Source: JAKPUX01 sp035353815 (GTDB lineage Bacteria; Zhuqueibacterota; Zhuqueibacteria; Residuimicrobiales; Residuimicrobiaceae). Taken from it: a DNA stretch of 64,000 bases. This document shows positions 42,251 through 50,265 of the stretch, in pieces. The notes under the pieces were generated by a model, which ran no database searches, had not been told where the DNA came from, and worked only from the letters and a program-made list of their open reading frames with translations. The translations under genes were made by a program, and so were the position numbers. The stretch lies in the NCBI GenBank assembly GCA_035353815.1, contig DAOQAG010000014.1, forward strand, positions 22,826-86,825, in the 5' to 3' direction. Each line of letters opens with the position of its first letter. Position 1 is the first letter of the stretch.

Positions 42251-43615
42251 ATGGCACAGCGCGTCCTGATCGTCGAAGATGATGATATCACCCGGGAGCT
42301 TTTGGTGCGGGTACTGGGAGACCGCGGTTTCGCCTGCGACCAGGCCAGCAACGGCCGGGAGGCGGTGGAGATGTTCGCGGTGCAGGAGTACGATGTGGTG
42401 GTCACCGATATTGCCATGCCGGTGATGACCGGCATCGAACTGATGGAAAAGAGCGCCGAGATGAATCTGCGCGCCTCCTTCATCATCATAACCGCCTATG
42501 CTTCGCTGGAAACCGCCCTGGAGGCTCTGCGCAAGGGCGCCTATGACTATCTGCTCAAGCCGCTCAATTTCGAGGATGTGGCCATCAAGGTCAAAAAGCT
42601 GCTGGAGCACAAGGAGCTGGTGCAGGAGAACCAGGCGCTGCGTCAGGAAATCAATGCCCAGTATGATTTCTCCAACATCATCGGCCAGAGCCCGGCGATC
42701 CGCCGGCTGTTCGCGACGATGCGCAAGGTCGCAGACAGCGACAGCCATGTGCTGATCACGGGCAACAGCGGCACGGGCAAGGAGCTGGTGGCGAAGGCCA
42801 TCCATTATAACAGTCCCCGGCGCAAGGGCCGGTTTGTCGCGATCAACTGCGGCGCCATCACCGAGACCCTGATGGAGAGCGAGCTCTTCGGCCACAAACG
42901 GGGGAGTTTTACCGGCGCCGTCGTCGATAAGGAGGGATTGTTCAAGGTTGCCCACAACGGCACGCTCTTTCTCGATGAGATCGGTGAAATGGCGCTGACC
43001 GGCCAGGCCAAGCTGCTACGCGCGCTCGAAAACCGCGAAATATTGCCGGTCGGTGCGACGGCGGTGGTGCCCGTTCATGTGCGTATCATCGCCGCCACCA
43101 ATCGCGACCTGTGGCAGGAGGTGCAGGCCGGCCGGTTCCGCGAGGATCTCTATTTCCGGCTCAACATTATCGAAATTCACCTGCCTTCGCTGGCGGAACG
43201 GCGCAGCGACATTCCCCTTCTGGTCGAGCACTTTATTCAGAAATACAACCGGCAGATGAACCGGCGGGTCAAGGGGGTTGATCCTGCGGTACGGGACTAT
43301 CTCAGCAAACGGGAATGGAAGGGGGAGGTGCGCGAGCTGGAGAACTATATCGAGAGGTTGATGATTTTTGCGCAGGGGGAGGTCATACGTCTGGAGGATC
43401 TGCCGGCGGAACTCAGGCCGGCGGAGCGTTCCCTCTGGCACCCCGAGGAGAGGGAGACTCTGAAAAGTGCCGTCGATCATTTCGAGCGGGAATTCATCCG
43501 CGAGCAGTTGATTCGCAATGCCTACCACCGCGGCAAAACCGCGGCTGAACTGGGCATCGGCGAGGCGACCTTGTACCGCAAAATGAGAGACTATGGCTTG
43601 AATGATCTGGAGTGA
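42251..43615 (+). CDS. NtrC-family sigma-54-dependent response regulator
   Basis: 454 residues. Receiver domain (about 1-120) with Asp53 as phosphoacceptor in VVVTDIAMPVMTG. AAA+ domain with Walker A GNSGTGKE (about 170) and the sigma-54 contact loop GSFTGA (about 218), a common variant of GAFTGA. Walker B region is GTLFLDEIGEM. A Fis-type HTH closes the protein (AAELGIGEATLYRKMRDYGL). It activates promoters with -24/-12 elements using RpoN. I found no convincing -24/-12 site in the window, so its targets are elsewhere or were missed. It forms an operon with the kinase just upstream. Confidence 0.95.
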   Translation: MAQRVLIVEDDDITRELLVRVLGDRGFACDQASNGREAVEMFAVQEYDVVVTDIAMPVMTGIELMEKSAEMNLRASFIIITAYASLETALEALRKGAYDYLLKPLNFEDVAIKVKKLLEHKELVQENQALRQEINAQYDFSNIIGQSPAIRRLFATMRKVADSDSHVLITGNSGTGKELVAKAIHYNSPRRKGRFVAINCGAITETLMESELFGHKRGSFTGAVVDKEGLFKVAHNGTLFLDEIGEMALTGQAKLLRALENREILPVGATAVVPVHVRIIAATNRDLWQEVQAGRFREDLYFRLNIIEIHLPSLAERRSDIPLLVEHFIQKYNRQMNRRVKGVDPAVRDYLSKREWKGEVRELENYIERLMIFAQGEVIRLEDLPAELRPAERSLWHPEERETLKSAVDHFEREFIREQLIRNAYHRGKTAAELGIGEATLYRKMRDYGLNDLE

Positions 43616-43648
43616 CCCGGGGAAAACCGCTGCACCTCCTGCCGCCGC

Positions 43649-44155
43649 TTACTGATTGCCGAGAATCAGGCATTCGCGCTCAAAGAGGGCCTGATTGAGG
43701 TTGTCGATCGAATCCGAAATGTGTAAAAAGTGATCGTCGATCATCTCTTTTTCCAGAGGGGTGGTCTGCAGGCTGGCGACCTCCACCTGGATGCCATCCA
43801 GTTCCTCGAGCATATCACGTTCATGATAATAAATCCGCGCCAGGCGTTTATCCGCGATGTGATCCCGGGTGAAAAAGTCCTGGCCGGTATAGGTGGGATC
43901 CTGCAGGCTGGCGCTGATGGTGGCCAGCTTGCGCCGGGTGCTGTGGACCGCTTCGGCCAGAAGCCGGCGCTCCTCTTCCGGTGCAGCCGGGAGGGCATCG
44001 AGGTTGGCCTGAATGGTGCCGATCCGGGTGATCAGAAACTGGCGCAACTGCAGGTCGGACGGCTTGCGGGTGCCGGAGTGCTCATAGCCGCTAAAGCCCC
44101 CGACAGTGGCAGCAAGTGTTGCAAGAGCCGGTTCGGGCGATGATGGCAGGGTCAT
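43649..44155 (-). CDS. Unrecognised helical protein
   Basis: 168 residues from ATG 44155, with AAGGAG eight bases upstream, so it is a real gene. I do not recognise the family. It has no signal peptide or membrane segment. It is almost wholly alpha-helical, with a Ser/Gly-rich start (residues 1-30, GGFSGYEHSGTRKPSD) and three long amphipathic helices. The conserved-looking charged patches are FFTRDHIADKRLARIYYHERDMLEEL and the C-terminal MIDDHFLHISDSIDNLNQ. A helical-bundle regulator is one guess. It converges on the ntrC-like gene with a 33-bp gap. It is expressed from a near-consensus promoter through a leader of about 264 bases. Confidence 0.75.
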   Translation of the reverse strand: MTLPSSPEPALATLAATVGGFSGYEHSGTRKPSDLQLRQFLITRIGTIQANLDALPAAPEEERRLLAEAVHSTRRKLATISASLQDPTYTGQDFFTRDHIADKRLARIYYHERDMLEELDGIQVEVASLQTTPLEKEMIDDHFLHISDSIDNLNQALFERECLILGNQ

Positions 44156-44478
44156 GCGTAAAACTCCTTGTGCTGCTGGAGAAAGGAAACCGAAGCCGCG
44201 GGTTCATGCGCAAAAAAAGAGCGGGCATCAAGATCCCGTAAAGCAATCCATATCGATATGATTCGCGATTATATGGACAGGGAGACTGGCGAAAGATTGA
44301 GGATTTCAGGCTTTATCATAAACGATGCGATGTGCCTGAATATATGCGAGAGTGTATATGGAATCGGCCGGAGAGCGGGATGGCAACGCCGATCGCGCCA
44401 CGGCGATACGTATGCGGTGTACTAAAATATAGGGCGTTGCGACTTAAAAGTCAACAGCTATTTCGCTTTCCGCCGATT
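44156..44478 (-). other. Gene-free region: long leader of the unrecognised gene and its promoter
   Basis: These 323 bp lie between the unrecognised gene and rtcB, both leftward. Apart from the promoter at 44426-44454 I see no gene, clear hairpin-plus-T terminator or repeat. The segment is more AT-rich than its surroundings. No sequence-level sign tells what the leader does. Confidence 0.5.
44426..44454 (-). promoter_or_regulatory. Near-consensus sigma-70-type promoter
   Basis: On the minus strand TTGACT (44449-44454), a 17-base spacer and TATATT (44426-44431); each hexamer has one mismatch. It points at the unrecognised gene, 271 bp away. It is the best promoter match in the window. Confidence 0.65.
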
Positions 44479-45918
44479 TCAGCCTTTGACCACGGCCAGG
44501 GGGCGCAGCTTGGCTACCTTGACCGCCAAACCCGCGCCGACCACGGCATCAACCACCTGGGTGACATCCTTGTACGCTTCCGGGAGTTCCTCAGCGATGG
44601 TTTCATGACTGGCTGCGCGGATCTGGATGCCGCGTTCGGCAAGTTCCCGCGTCAGGGAGCGTCCTCGCGCGGCTTTGACCGCCTGGCTGCGGCTGAGCAG
44701 GCGGCCGGCTCCATGACAGGCCGAGCCAAAGGTCTCCTGCATCGCTCTTGCCGTTCCAGTCAGGACATAGGAACAGCGCCCCATGTCGCCGGGAATGAGC
44801 ACCGGCTGGCCGATCTCGCGGTAGGCGGCGGGAATCTCGGGATGGTTGGGGCCGAAGGCTCGGGTCGCCCCCTTGCGATGGACGCAGACCTTGCGCTGCC
44901 GGCCCGCGAACTGGTGTTGCTCGATCTTGGCAATGTTATGCGCGACTTCATAGACAATTTGCAGGTTGAGGGTGCGCGGCGAGATCCCCAGGGCGCGCAT
45001 GAGCGCTTCACCCGCCTGGTGGGCGAGCAATTGGCGGTTGGCGAAGGCAAAGTTGACGGCCGCGGCCATGGCCGCGAGATAATGCTGGCCTTCGGGAGAG
45101 GAGAGCGGGGCGCAGCAGAGCTGGCGGTCCGGCAGTTCGATCCGGTATTTCTGCGCCGCGTGCAGCATCTCCTTGATCGAATCCTCGCAAACCTGATGGC
45201 CCAGGCCGCGTGAGCCGGTATGGATCAGGAGGGTGACCTGGTCCAGGTGCAGCCCGAGGGTGGCGGCTGCGGCCGCATCATGGATTTCCGTGACCACACC
45301 GAGCTCGATAAAGTGATTGCCCGAGCCCAGGGTTCCCAACTGTCCGCGGCCCCGTTCCAGGGCGCGAGCGCTGACCAGGCCGGGGTCGGCGCCGGGCATC
45401 TCGCCGTTTTCCTCGATCTTGTCGAGCCCCTCCGCCTCGCCATACCCGTTCTCCACCGCCCAGCGGGCGCCCCTCAGCAAGACCTGTTTTTCCGTCTTTT
45501 CGTTCAGTTTCAGCGAGCCGGTGGAGCCCACGCCGCTGGGGATGGCATGGTATAACGCATCGACCGCCTGCTGCAGGCGCGGGACGAGGTCGTCCCGTTC
45601 GAGGTCGGTGCGCAGCAGCCGTACCCCGCAATTGATATCGTATCCGACGCCACCGGGAGAGACGACGCCGGTCTCGACATCGAATGCAGCGACGCCGCCG
45701 ATGGGAAAGCCATAGCCCCAATGGATGTCGGGCATGGCGTATGCATAGCCGAGGATGCCCGGCAGCCAGGCCACCTGGGCCGCCTGCTCGGCGGCGCGGT
45801 CCTTGAGGATGGCGGGAAGCATTTCCGGGGTGGTGTAAATGCGCGCCGGGACGCGCATTTTGCCGCTTTGGGGAATCTCGAAGAGATAATCGGAGATGCG
45901 CTGGATGGGTGTGTTCAT
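44479..45918 (-). CDS. rtcB: RNA-splicing ligase RtcB
   Basis: 479 residues from ATG 45918 (site GGAGGG). Signature metal-site motifs are present: MPDIHWGYGFPIGGVAAFD, then PGGVGYDINCGVRLL with the metal-binding Asp and Cys. HTGSRGLGHQ follows in the middle, and the GTP-binding C-terminal part ends KVAKLRPLAVVKG. RtcB joins RNA 2',3'-cyclic phosphate or 3'-phosphate ends to 5'-OH ends using GTP and Mn, serving tRNA splicing or RNA repair. Archease, which raises its turnover, is encoded 60 bp upstream, and no RtcA or RtcR is nearby. Confidence 0.96.
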   Translation of the reverse strand: MNTPIQRISDYLFEIPQSGKMRVPARIYTTPEMLPAILKDRAAEQAAQVAWLPGILGYAYAMPDIHWGYGFPIGGVAAFDVETGVVSPGGVGYDINCGVRLLRTDLERDDLVPRLQQAVDALYHAIPSGVGSTGSLKLNEKTEKQVLLRGARWAVENGYGEAEGLDKIEENGEMPGADPGLVSARALERGRGQLGTLGSGNHFIELGVVTEIHDAAAAATLGLHLDQVTLLIHTGSRGLGHQVCEDSIKEMLHAAQKYRIELPDRQLCCAPLSSPEGQHYLAAMAAAVNFAFANRQLLAHQAGEALMRALGISPRTLNLQIVYEVAHNIAKIEQHQFAGRQRKVCVHRKGATRAFGPNHPEIPAAYREIGQPVLIPGDMGRCSYVLTGTARAMQETFGSACHGAGRLLSRSQAVKAARGRSLTRELAERGIQIRAASHETIAEELPEAYKDVTQVVDAVVGAGLAVKVAKLRPLAVVKG

Positions 45919-45978
45919 AATAGCCCTCCTGCCGCGCCCGGAGGCAACCGGAGTTGTCCGGTCCCGGGCCTGCACGGA

Positions 45979-46422
45979 TCAGATATCGAAATAGATCCGG
46001 CCCCGCCACAATTCAGCCGCTTCCTGGCGAACCTCGATGCGATGGTAAGTCACGGCCTTGATCTCACTGCGCACGCTGTGGCGCATCGGATCGCACCGTT
46101 CCCCCAGAACCTCCGCTTTGAGAAACCGGTCATGAATTTCGGTGATGTGGATCTGGGACGTGAGGAAGTTCTGCACCTGGCAGAGATAATTCAGCTCGGA
46201 GAGCCAATTGACGAGCAGCTCTTCGAGATTTTCCCCGCAAACCTGCAGGGCATGAGATTGCAGAGGTTTGATTTGGCAATGCGGGCAGATGAGGTGCATG
46301 AGGCCATCGGCGGCCACGGCGAACAAGGCCGGCAGAGTGTCGGCCTCAATCTCGAGGCCGACATCGGCGGTATGGTTAAGGATTTTATAGCCTGTTTTGG
46401 GGGAATCACCGGTGCTGGGCAT
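45979..46422 (-). CDS. Archease
   Basis: 147 residues. The start YKILNHTADVGLEIEADTLP carries the HTADVG motif of archease, and the body has LLVNWLSELNYL and a C-terminal AVTYHRIEV. Archease is a small protein that activates RtcB by promoting GMP loading and multiple turnovers. Placing it directly upstream of rtcB fits that role. The start at 46422 has an AGAGG site. Confidence 0.95.
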   Translation of the reverse strand: MPSTGDSPKTGYKILNHTADVGLEIEADTLPALFAVAADGLMHLICPHCQIKPLQSHALQVCGENLEELLVNWLSELNYLCQVQNFLTSQIHITEIHDRFLKAEVLGERCDPMRHSVRSEIKAVTYHRIEVRQEAAELWRGRIYFDI

Positions 46423-46478
46423 ACGCTAGCCTCTCCAAAAAGGGTGCGCGGGCAAAAGACCGATGCGCCTGGCTGCGG

Positions 46479-48869
46479 TCACAGATAGCAGGGCTCCCGC
46501 TTGCCGTCGCTGGATTGCCAGTAGGGCAGCCAGACCAGAGCCGTCAGCCGGACCGTGATATCGCCTTTTTTCGGCCGGAGCGAGGCCGTTTCCAGGGGCT
46601 GCTGCATAGGATCGGTCTGCTCTTCGATTTGGGTGATCTCCTGATTGAGTTCCTGTTCCAGTTCGTTGAGGCGTTCCTTGAGGACGTCGAGGCTCTCCAC
46701 GGCATTATCGATGTCGCCGTGTTCCTTGGCGGTGCGCATGCCGCTACGCATGGCGCTGCCGGCCCGGCTCAGCGTCGAGGAGGAGATGGTCTTGCGGCCG
46801 AAGAAGGCGCCGAGGATGGTCGCGCCAACGCTGACCGCCGTCGACATGGTTTGGGTACGATAGTCGCTTTTTTCCTTCTCCAGCTTTTGTTCGGCGCGCA
46901 TGATGCGGTCCTGAAGCGAGGCCATTTTGCTTTCATAGCGTTTGCGCAGCAGGTCCACTGCTTCATCCCGTTTTTCCCGGGCCAGCTGGCTGATGCGGAT
47001 GCGGAAATCGCGTTCCGATTCGCCCGGCTGCGAGGTCATTTTAAGCGAAGTGCTGGTGAAGAGGTCGATCTTGGCGGTGCGGTAGAGGGCGTCTGCAAAG
47101 CTTTTGCTCCAGAGCCCGTAATTCTCCGGACTTGCGGCCGGGGCCGCGAGCCGGGCAAAATCGGCCTTCTCTTCGGGCGACTTTTCGAGATCATTTTCCG
47201 AGAAGGGGGTTTCGACCGCCTTCTCCCAGTCCACCGGCACCGGCCCCTCATCGATCCAGGCGATGCGGCCAAGGCGCTGTGATTGCCCGGGCGCGAAACT
47301 CACCTCCGCCAGGCCGAGAAGCCCCGGACGGTAGATCAGCTGCGCATCGCCCCGCAAGGTGCCTCGCAGCGGAGCGAAATACTCGACGATCTGCGGCGGC
47401 AGCGCCGGACGTCCCTCGGCATCGGTGCCGAAGGAGGCGCGTGCGGCGGCAGCTGGCCGCGCCGCGGCCGGGCTTGCCGATGCCGCCAGTTTTTTGATCT
47501 GGGCCAGCGTCAGCGGACCGCGCAGATACGAGAGCGCCCATCGCGACTGAAAGATGACCGGATCACTTTCGTGAATATTTTTCATGAGAAACACCCGCTT
47601 GCCGAGCGCAGCGAGGGCTTTGGTCACCCGGGGATCAAGCTCGCCAGCGCCGCTACGCAATCCCTCGATCACCTTATCGATGTCCTGCTGGGTCTGCAAC
47701 CGGCCGATGAACCAGGTTCCGGTATTGGAAAGGGCCTTGTAATCGAGATCCACCGGGTTCTGGGTGGCCAGCATCACGCCGACCCCATAGGCGCGGGCCT
47801 GCTTGAGCATGATCATCAGCGGCTTTTTCGAGGGCGGCGCCGCCACGGGCGGCAGATAGCCGGCCACTTCGTCCATATAGAGGATGGCGCGCAAGCTGGT
47901 GGTGCCCGGCTGGCTCCGCATCCAGGAGACGACCTGATTGAAAAGGAGGGTGACGAAAAACATCCGCTCTGAATCGCTGAGATGGGCGATATAAAAGATC
48001 GAGTGGCGCGGTTTGCCGCTCGCGGTATAGAGGAGGCGGCCGATCTCCATGGGGTCGCCCTCCATCCAGGTGGAGAAGCCGGGAGCGGCCAGCAGGTTGT
48101 TCAAGGCCAGAGCCAGCTCGAAGCGCTCCTTAGCCGGGTAAAAGGTGTCGACGGCGAAGGCGCCGACCCGTTCGAAGGGGGGATTCTGGATGGCGGTGAT
48201 CAGGGTTGCCAGATCGAGGTCCTTGCCGTTCTGCCAGGCCTGATTGAAGATGTTGGAGAGGAGGATGTGCTCCCGGCTCTTGACCGGATCGGCATTGATG
48301 CCGATGAGGCCGAGCAGACTGGTCACCGTCGAGGAGATGAGGTCGCCGGCGGCTTCGGAATCGAGCAGGACATTCTCCGCCGGGCGGGCAAAGCTGCTGA
48401 GGATGGAGATGGGGGTACCGGCGGTGCTGCCGGGGGTGAAAATGGTAAAGTCGGCGGCATCGCGCAGGCGCCGGATGCGGTCGCCATCCTCGCCCCATTG
48501 TGCGAGGCCCTTTTTCCAGGACTCGGCCTGGGCGGCGGCATAGGCCTGCGGGGTCTGGTTTTCCCGCCGCGCATCGTCCTCATTGATCCAGGGGGCGAAT
48601 TCCTCCGGCAGCAGCCCGGGGAAGGTGAGGAGCAGATTGGTCATGTCGCCTTTGGGATCGACAATGAGCGCGGGGATGTTATCGATGGCCGCTTCTTCGA
48701 GGAGGGAGATGCAGAGTCCGGTCTTGCCGCTGCCGGTCATGCCGATACAGACGCCGTGGGTGACCAGATCCTTGGAGTCATACATCACCGGGGCATCGAG
48801 AAGTGCTTTTTTTTCGGGATCATACTCTTTGCCCAGGTAGAACATACCCAACTTTTCAAAATCAGCCAT
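46479..48869 (-). CDS. HerA-like (DUF853/DUF87) ATPase
   Basis: 796 residues from ATG 48869 (site GAGAGG). Walker A GMTGSGKTG is at about 43-51, followed by ALIVDPKGDM. Walker B is ILYMDEVAGYLPP (about 330), and an Arg-finger-like FIGRLQTQQDIDKV comes later. Residues about 600-760 form a long coiled coil interrupted by a glycine-rich hydrophobic stretch (TAVSVGATILGAFFGRKT). This matches HerA-type FtsK/HerA ATPases. Classic HerA works with the nuclease NurA, absent here. It is the first of HerA-like, archease, rtcB on one strand, with a 56-bp gap to archease. Substrate unknown. Confidence 0.82.
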   Translation of the reverse strand: MADFEKLGMFYLGKEYDPEKKALLDAPVMYDSKDLVTHGVCIGMTGSGKTGLCISLLEEAAIDNIPALIVDPKGDMTNLLLTFPGLLPEEFAPWINEDDARRENQTPQAYAAAQAESWKKGLAQWGEDGDRIRRLRDAADFTIFTPGSTAGTPISILSSFARPAENVLLDSEAAGDLISSTVTSLLGLIGINADPVKSREHILLSNIFNQAWQNGKDLDLATLITAIQNPPFERVGAFAVDTFYPAKERFELALALNNLLAAPGFSTWMEGDPMEIGRLLYTASGKPRHSIFYIAHLSDSERMFFVTLLFNQVVSWMRSQPGTTSLRAILYMDEVAGYLPPVAAPPSKKPLMIMLKQARAYGVGVMLATQNPVDLDYKALSNTGTWFIGRLQTQQDIDKVIEGLRSGAGELDPRVTKALAALGKRVFLMKNIHESDPVIFQSRWALSYLRGPLTLAQIKKLAASASPAAARPAAAARASFGTDAEGRPALPPQIVEYFAPLRGTLRGDAQLIYRPGLLGLAEVSFAPGQSQRLGRIAWIDEGPVPVDWEKAVETPFSENDLEKSPEEKADFARLAAPAASPENYGLWSKSFADALYRTAKIDLFTSTSLKMTSQPGESERDFRIRISQLAREKRDEAVDLLRKRYESKMASLQDRIMRAEQKLEKEKSDYRTQTMSTAVSVGATILGAFFGRKTISSSTLSRAGSAMRSGMRTAKEHGDIDNAVESLDVLKERLNELEQELNQEITQIEEQTDPMQQPLETASLRPKKGDITVRLTALVWLPYWQSSDGKREPCYL

Positions 48870-48892
48870 ACCAGATCCTCTCGTTCTCAAGT

Positions 48893-50254
48893 TTATAATG
48901 CAGCGAATTCCTGTTTCAGGGCCTGGACCCGCTCCCGGGCTTCGGATTCGCTCCGGTCTTCGGCGATGACGCGAATGATCGGCTCGGTATTGGAGGCCCG
49001 GATATGGACCCAGGCGTGATTGTAAAGGAATTTAAGTCCGTCGGTCCGGTCGATCTGCTCCCCCGCATGGCGGGCGGAGAGCCGCTCCACCAGGCCTTTG
49101 GCGTCGGCGCCAAAGGGGAGATCGATCCGGTCTTTGACCATGACATACTGCGGCAGGCGGCTCTGGAGGCGGGAGAGGGACACTCCCCGTTCGGTGAGCA
49201 GCTGCAGGATCAGGGTGATGCCGATCAGGGCATCGCGGCCCAGATGCAGCGCCGGATAGATCACGCCGCCGTTGCCTTCTCCGGCGATGACCGCGGCGAC
49301 CTCCCGTGCCCGCGTTGCCACGTGGATCTCGCCCACCGCCGTCCGGTGCACCCGGCAGCCGTAGCGCAGGGCGGTCTCCTCGGTTGCCAGGGAGGTCGAG
49401 GCATTGATGACCACATCGCCCGGCGTATGGGCGAGAATGAGATCGGTGACCAGGGCCAGGGTGTACTCCTCGCCGAGGGGCCTCCCCTTTTCCGAGACCA
49501 GAGCGAGGCGGTCCACATCGGGATCGACGGCGATGCCGAGATCGGCCTGGTGGGCGACCACGGCGGCGCAGAGTTCGCCGAGGTTGGCCGCGACCGGTTC
49601 CGGGCTACGCGGAAAGCGTCCATGCGGCTCGAGGTTGAGAAACACGGTCTCGCAGCCAAGGCGTTCGAACAGCTGCGGCAGAATGGTGCCACCGGCGCCG
49701 TTGCAGGGATCGGCGACGACCTTGAAGCGGCGTTTGCGGAGGGCGGCCATATCCACCCGGTCGAGGCCTGCGATGGCGTCGAGATGTTCGCCGGCCGCGG
49801 CCGGATGTGGAATAACGCGGCCGACCTGATCCCAGGGGGCGAACTTAAAGTCCTGGTTCTGTACCCGTTCCAGAATGCGGGCCCCTGCTTCGGGGCTGAG
49901 GAAGAGGCCGTCCGGCGCCAGCAGCTTCAGGGCGTTCCATTCGCGCGGATTGTGGCTGGCGGTGATGATGATGCCTCCGCCATTCCCGGTTTGTGCAGCG
50001 GTCATGGCCGTGGTCGGCGTCGTGGTCATGCCGATATCGACGACATCGCAGCCGCTGGCGAGCAGGCCGGCCCATACCGCCTGCTTGATCATCTCCCCGG
50101 TCACCCGCGAGTCGCGGCCGACGACCATGCGCCCGGGGCCGTACTCGGCGCCGTAGGCCTGGGCAAAGTGCAGGGCGACTTCGGGTGTCAGCCCGTCCCC
50201 GACGATGCCGCGCACCCCGGAGACCGAGATCATCAGGTTTTTCAGTTCAGCCAC
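48893..50254 (-). CDS. glmM: Phosphoglucosamine mutase (archaeal-type GlmM / phosphomannomutase family)
   Basis: 453 residues from GTG 50254 (GGAGAGGG upstream); longer reading runs antisense-like into the glycosyltransferase gene. It begins KNLMISVSGVRGIVGDGLTP. The metal-binding phosphoserine loop is TASHNP (about 97-102) within GGIIITASHNPREWNALKLL, the metal loop is DPDVDRLALV, and the sugar loop is GEGNGGVIYP. It should make glucosamine-1-phosphate for UDP-GlcNAc; members of this branch may also take mannose-6-phosphate, so the substrate is not certain. It is 11 bp after the glycosyltransferase and 23 bp before the HerA-like gene. Confidence 0.85.
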   Translation of the reverse strand: MAELKNLMISVSGVRGIVGDGLTPEVALHFAQAYGAEYGPGRMVVGRDSRVTGEMIKQAVWAGLLASGCDVVDIGMTTTPTTAMTAAQTGNGGGIIITASHNPREWNALKLLAPDGLFLSPEAGARILERVQNQDFKFAPWDQVGRVIPHPAAAGEHLDAIAGLDRVDMAALRKRRFKVVADPCNGAGGTILPQLFERLGCETVFLNLEPHGRFPRSPEPVAANLGELCAAVVAHQADLGIAVDPDVDRLALVSEKGRPLGEEYTLALVTDLILAHTPGDVVINASTSLATEETALRYGCRVHRTAVGEIHVATRAREVAAVIAGEGNGGVIYPALHLGRDALIGITLILQLLTERGVSLSRLQSRLPQYVMVKDRIDLPFGADAKGLVERLSARHAGEQIDRTDGLKFLYNHAWVHIRASNTEPIIRVIAEDRSESEARERVQALKQEFAAL

Positions 50255-50265
50255 AGGGCCCTCTC

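Noticed and set aside
44168..44425. Small plus-strand frame (85 codons) in the gap before rtcB
   Set aside because: It has no ribosome-binding site, a composition unlike real proteins, and lies antisense to the leader of a well-supported gene.
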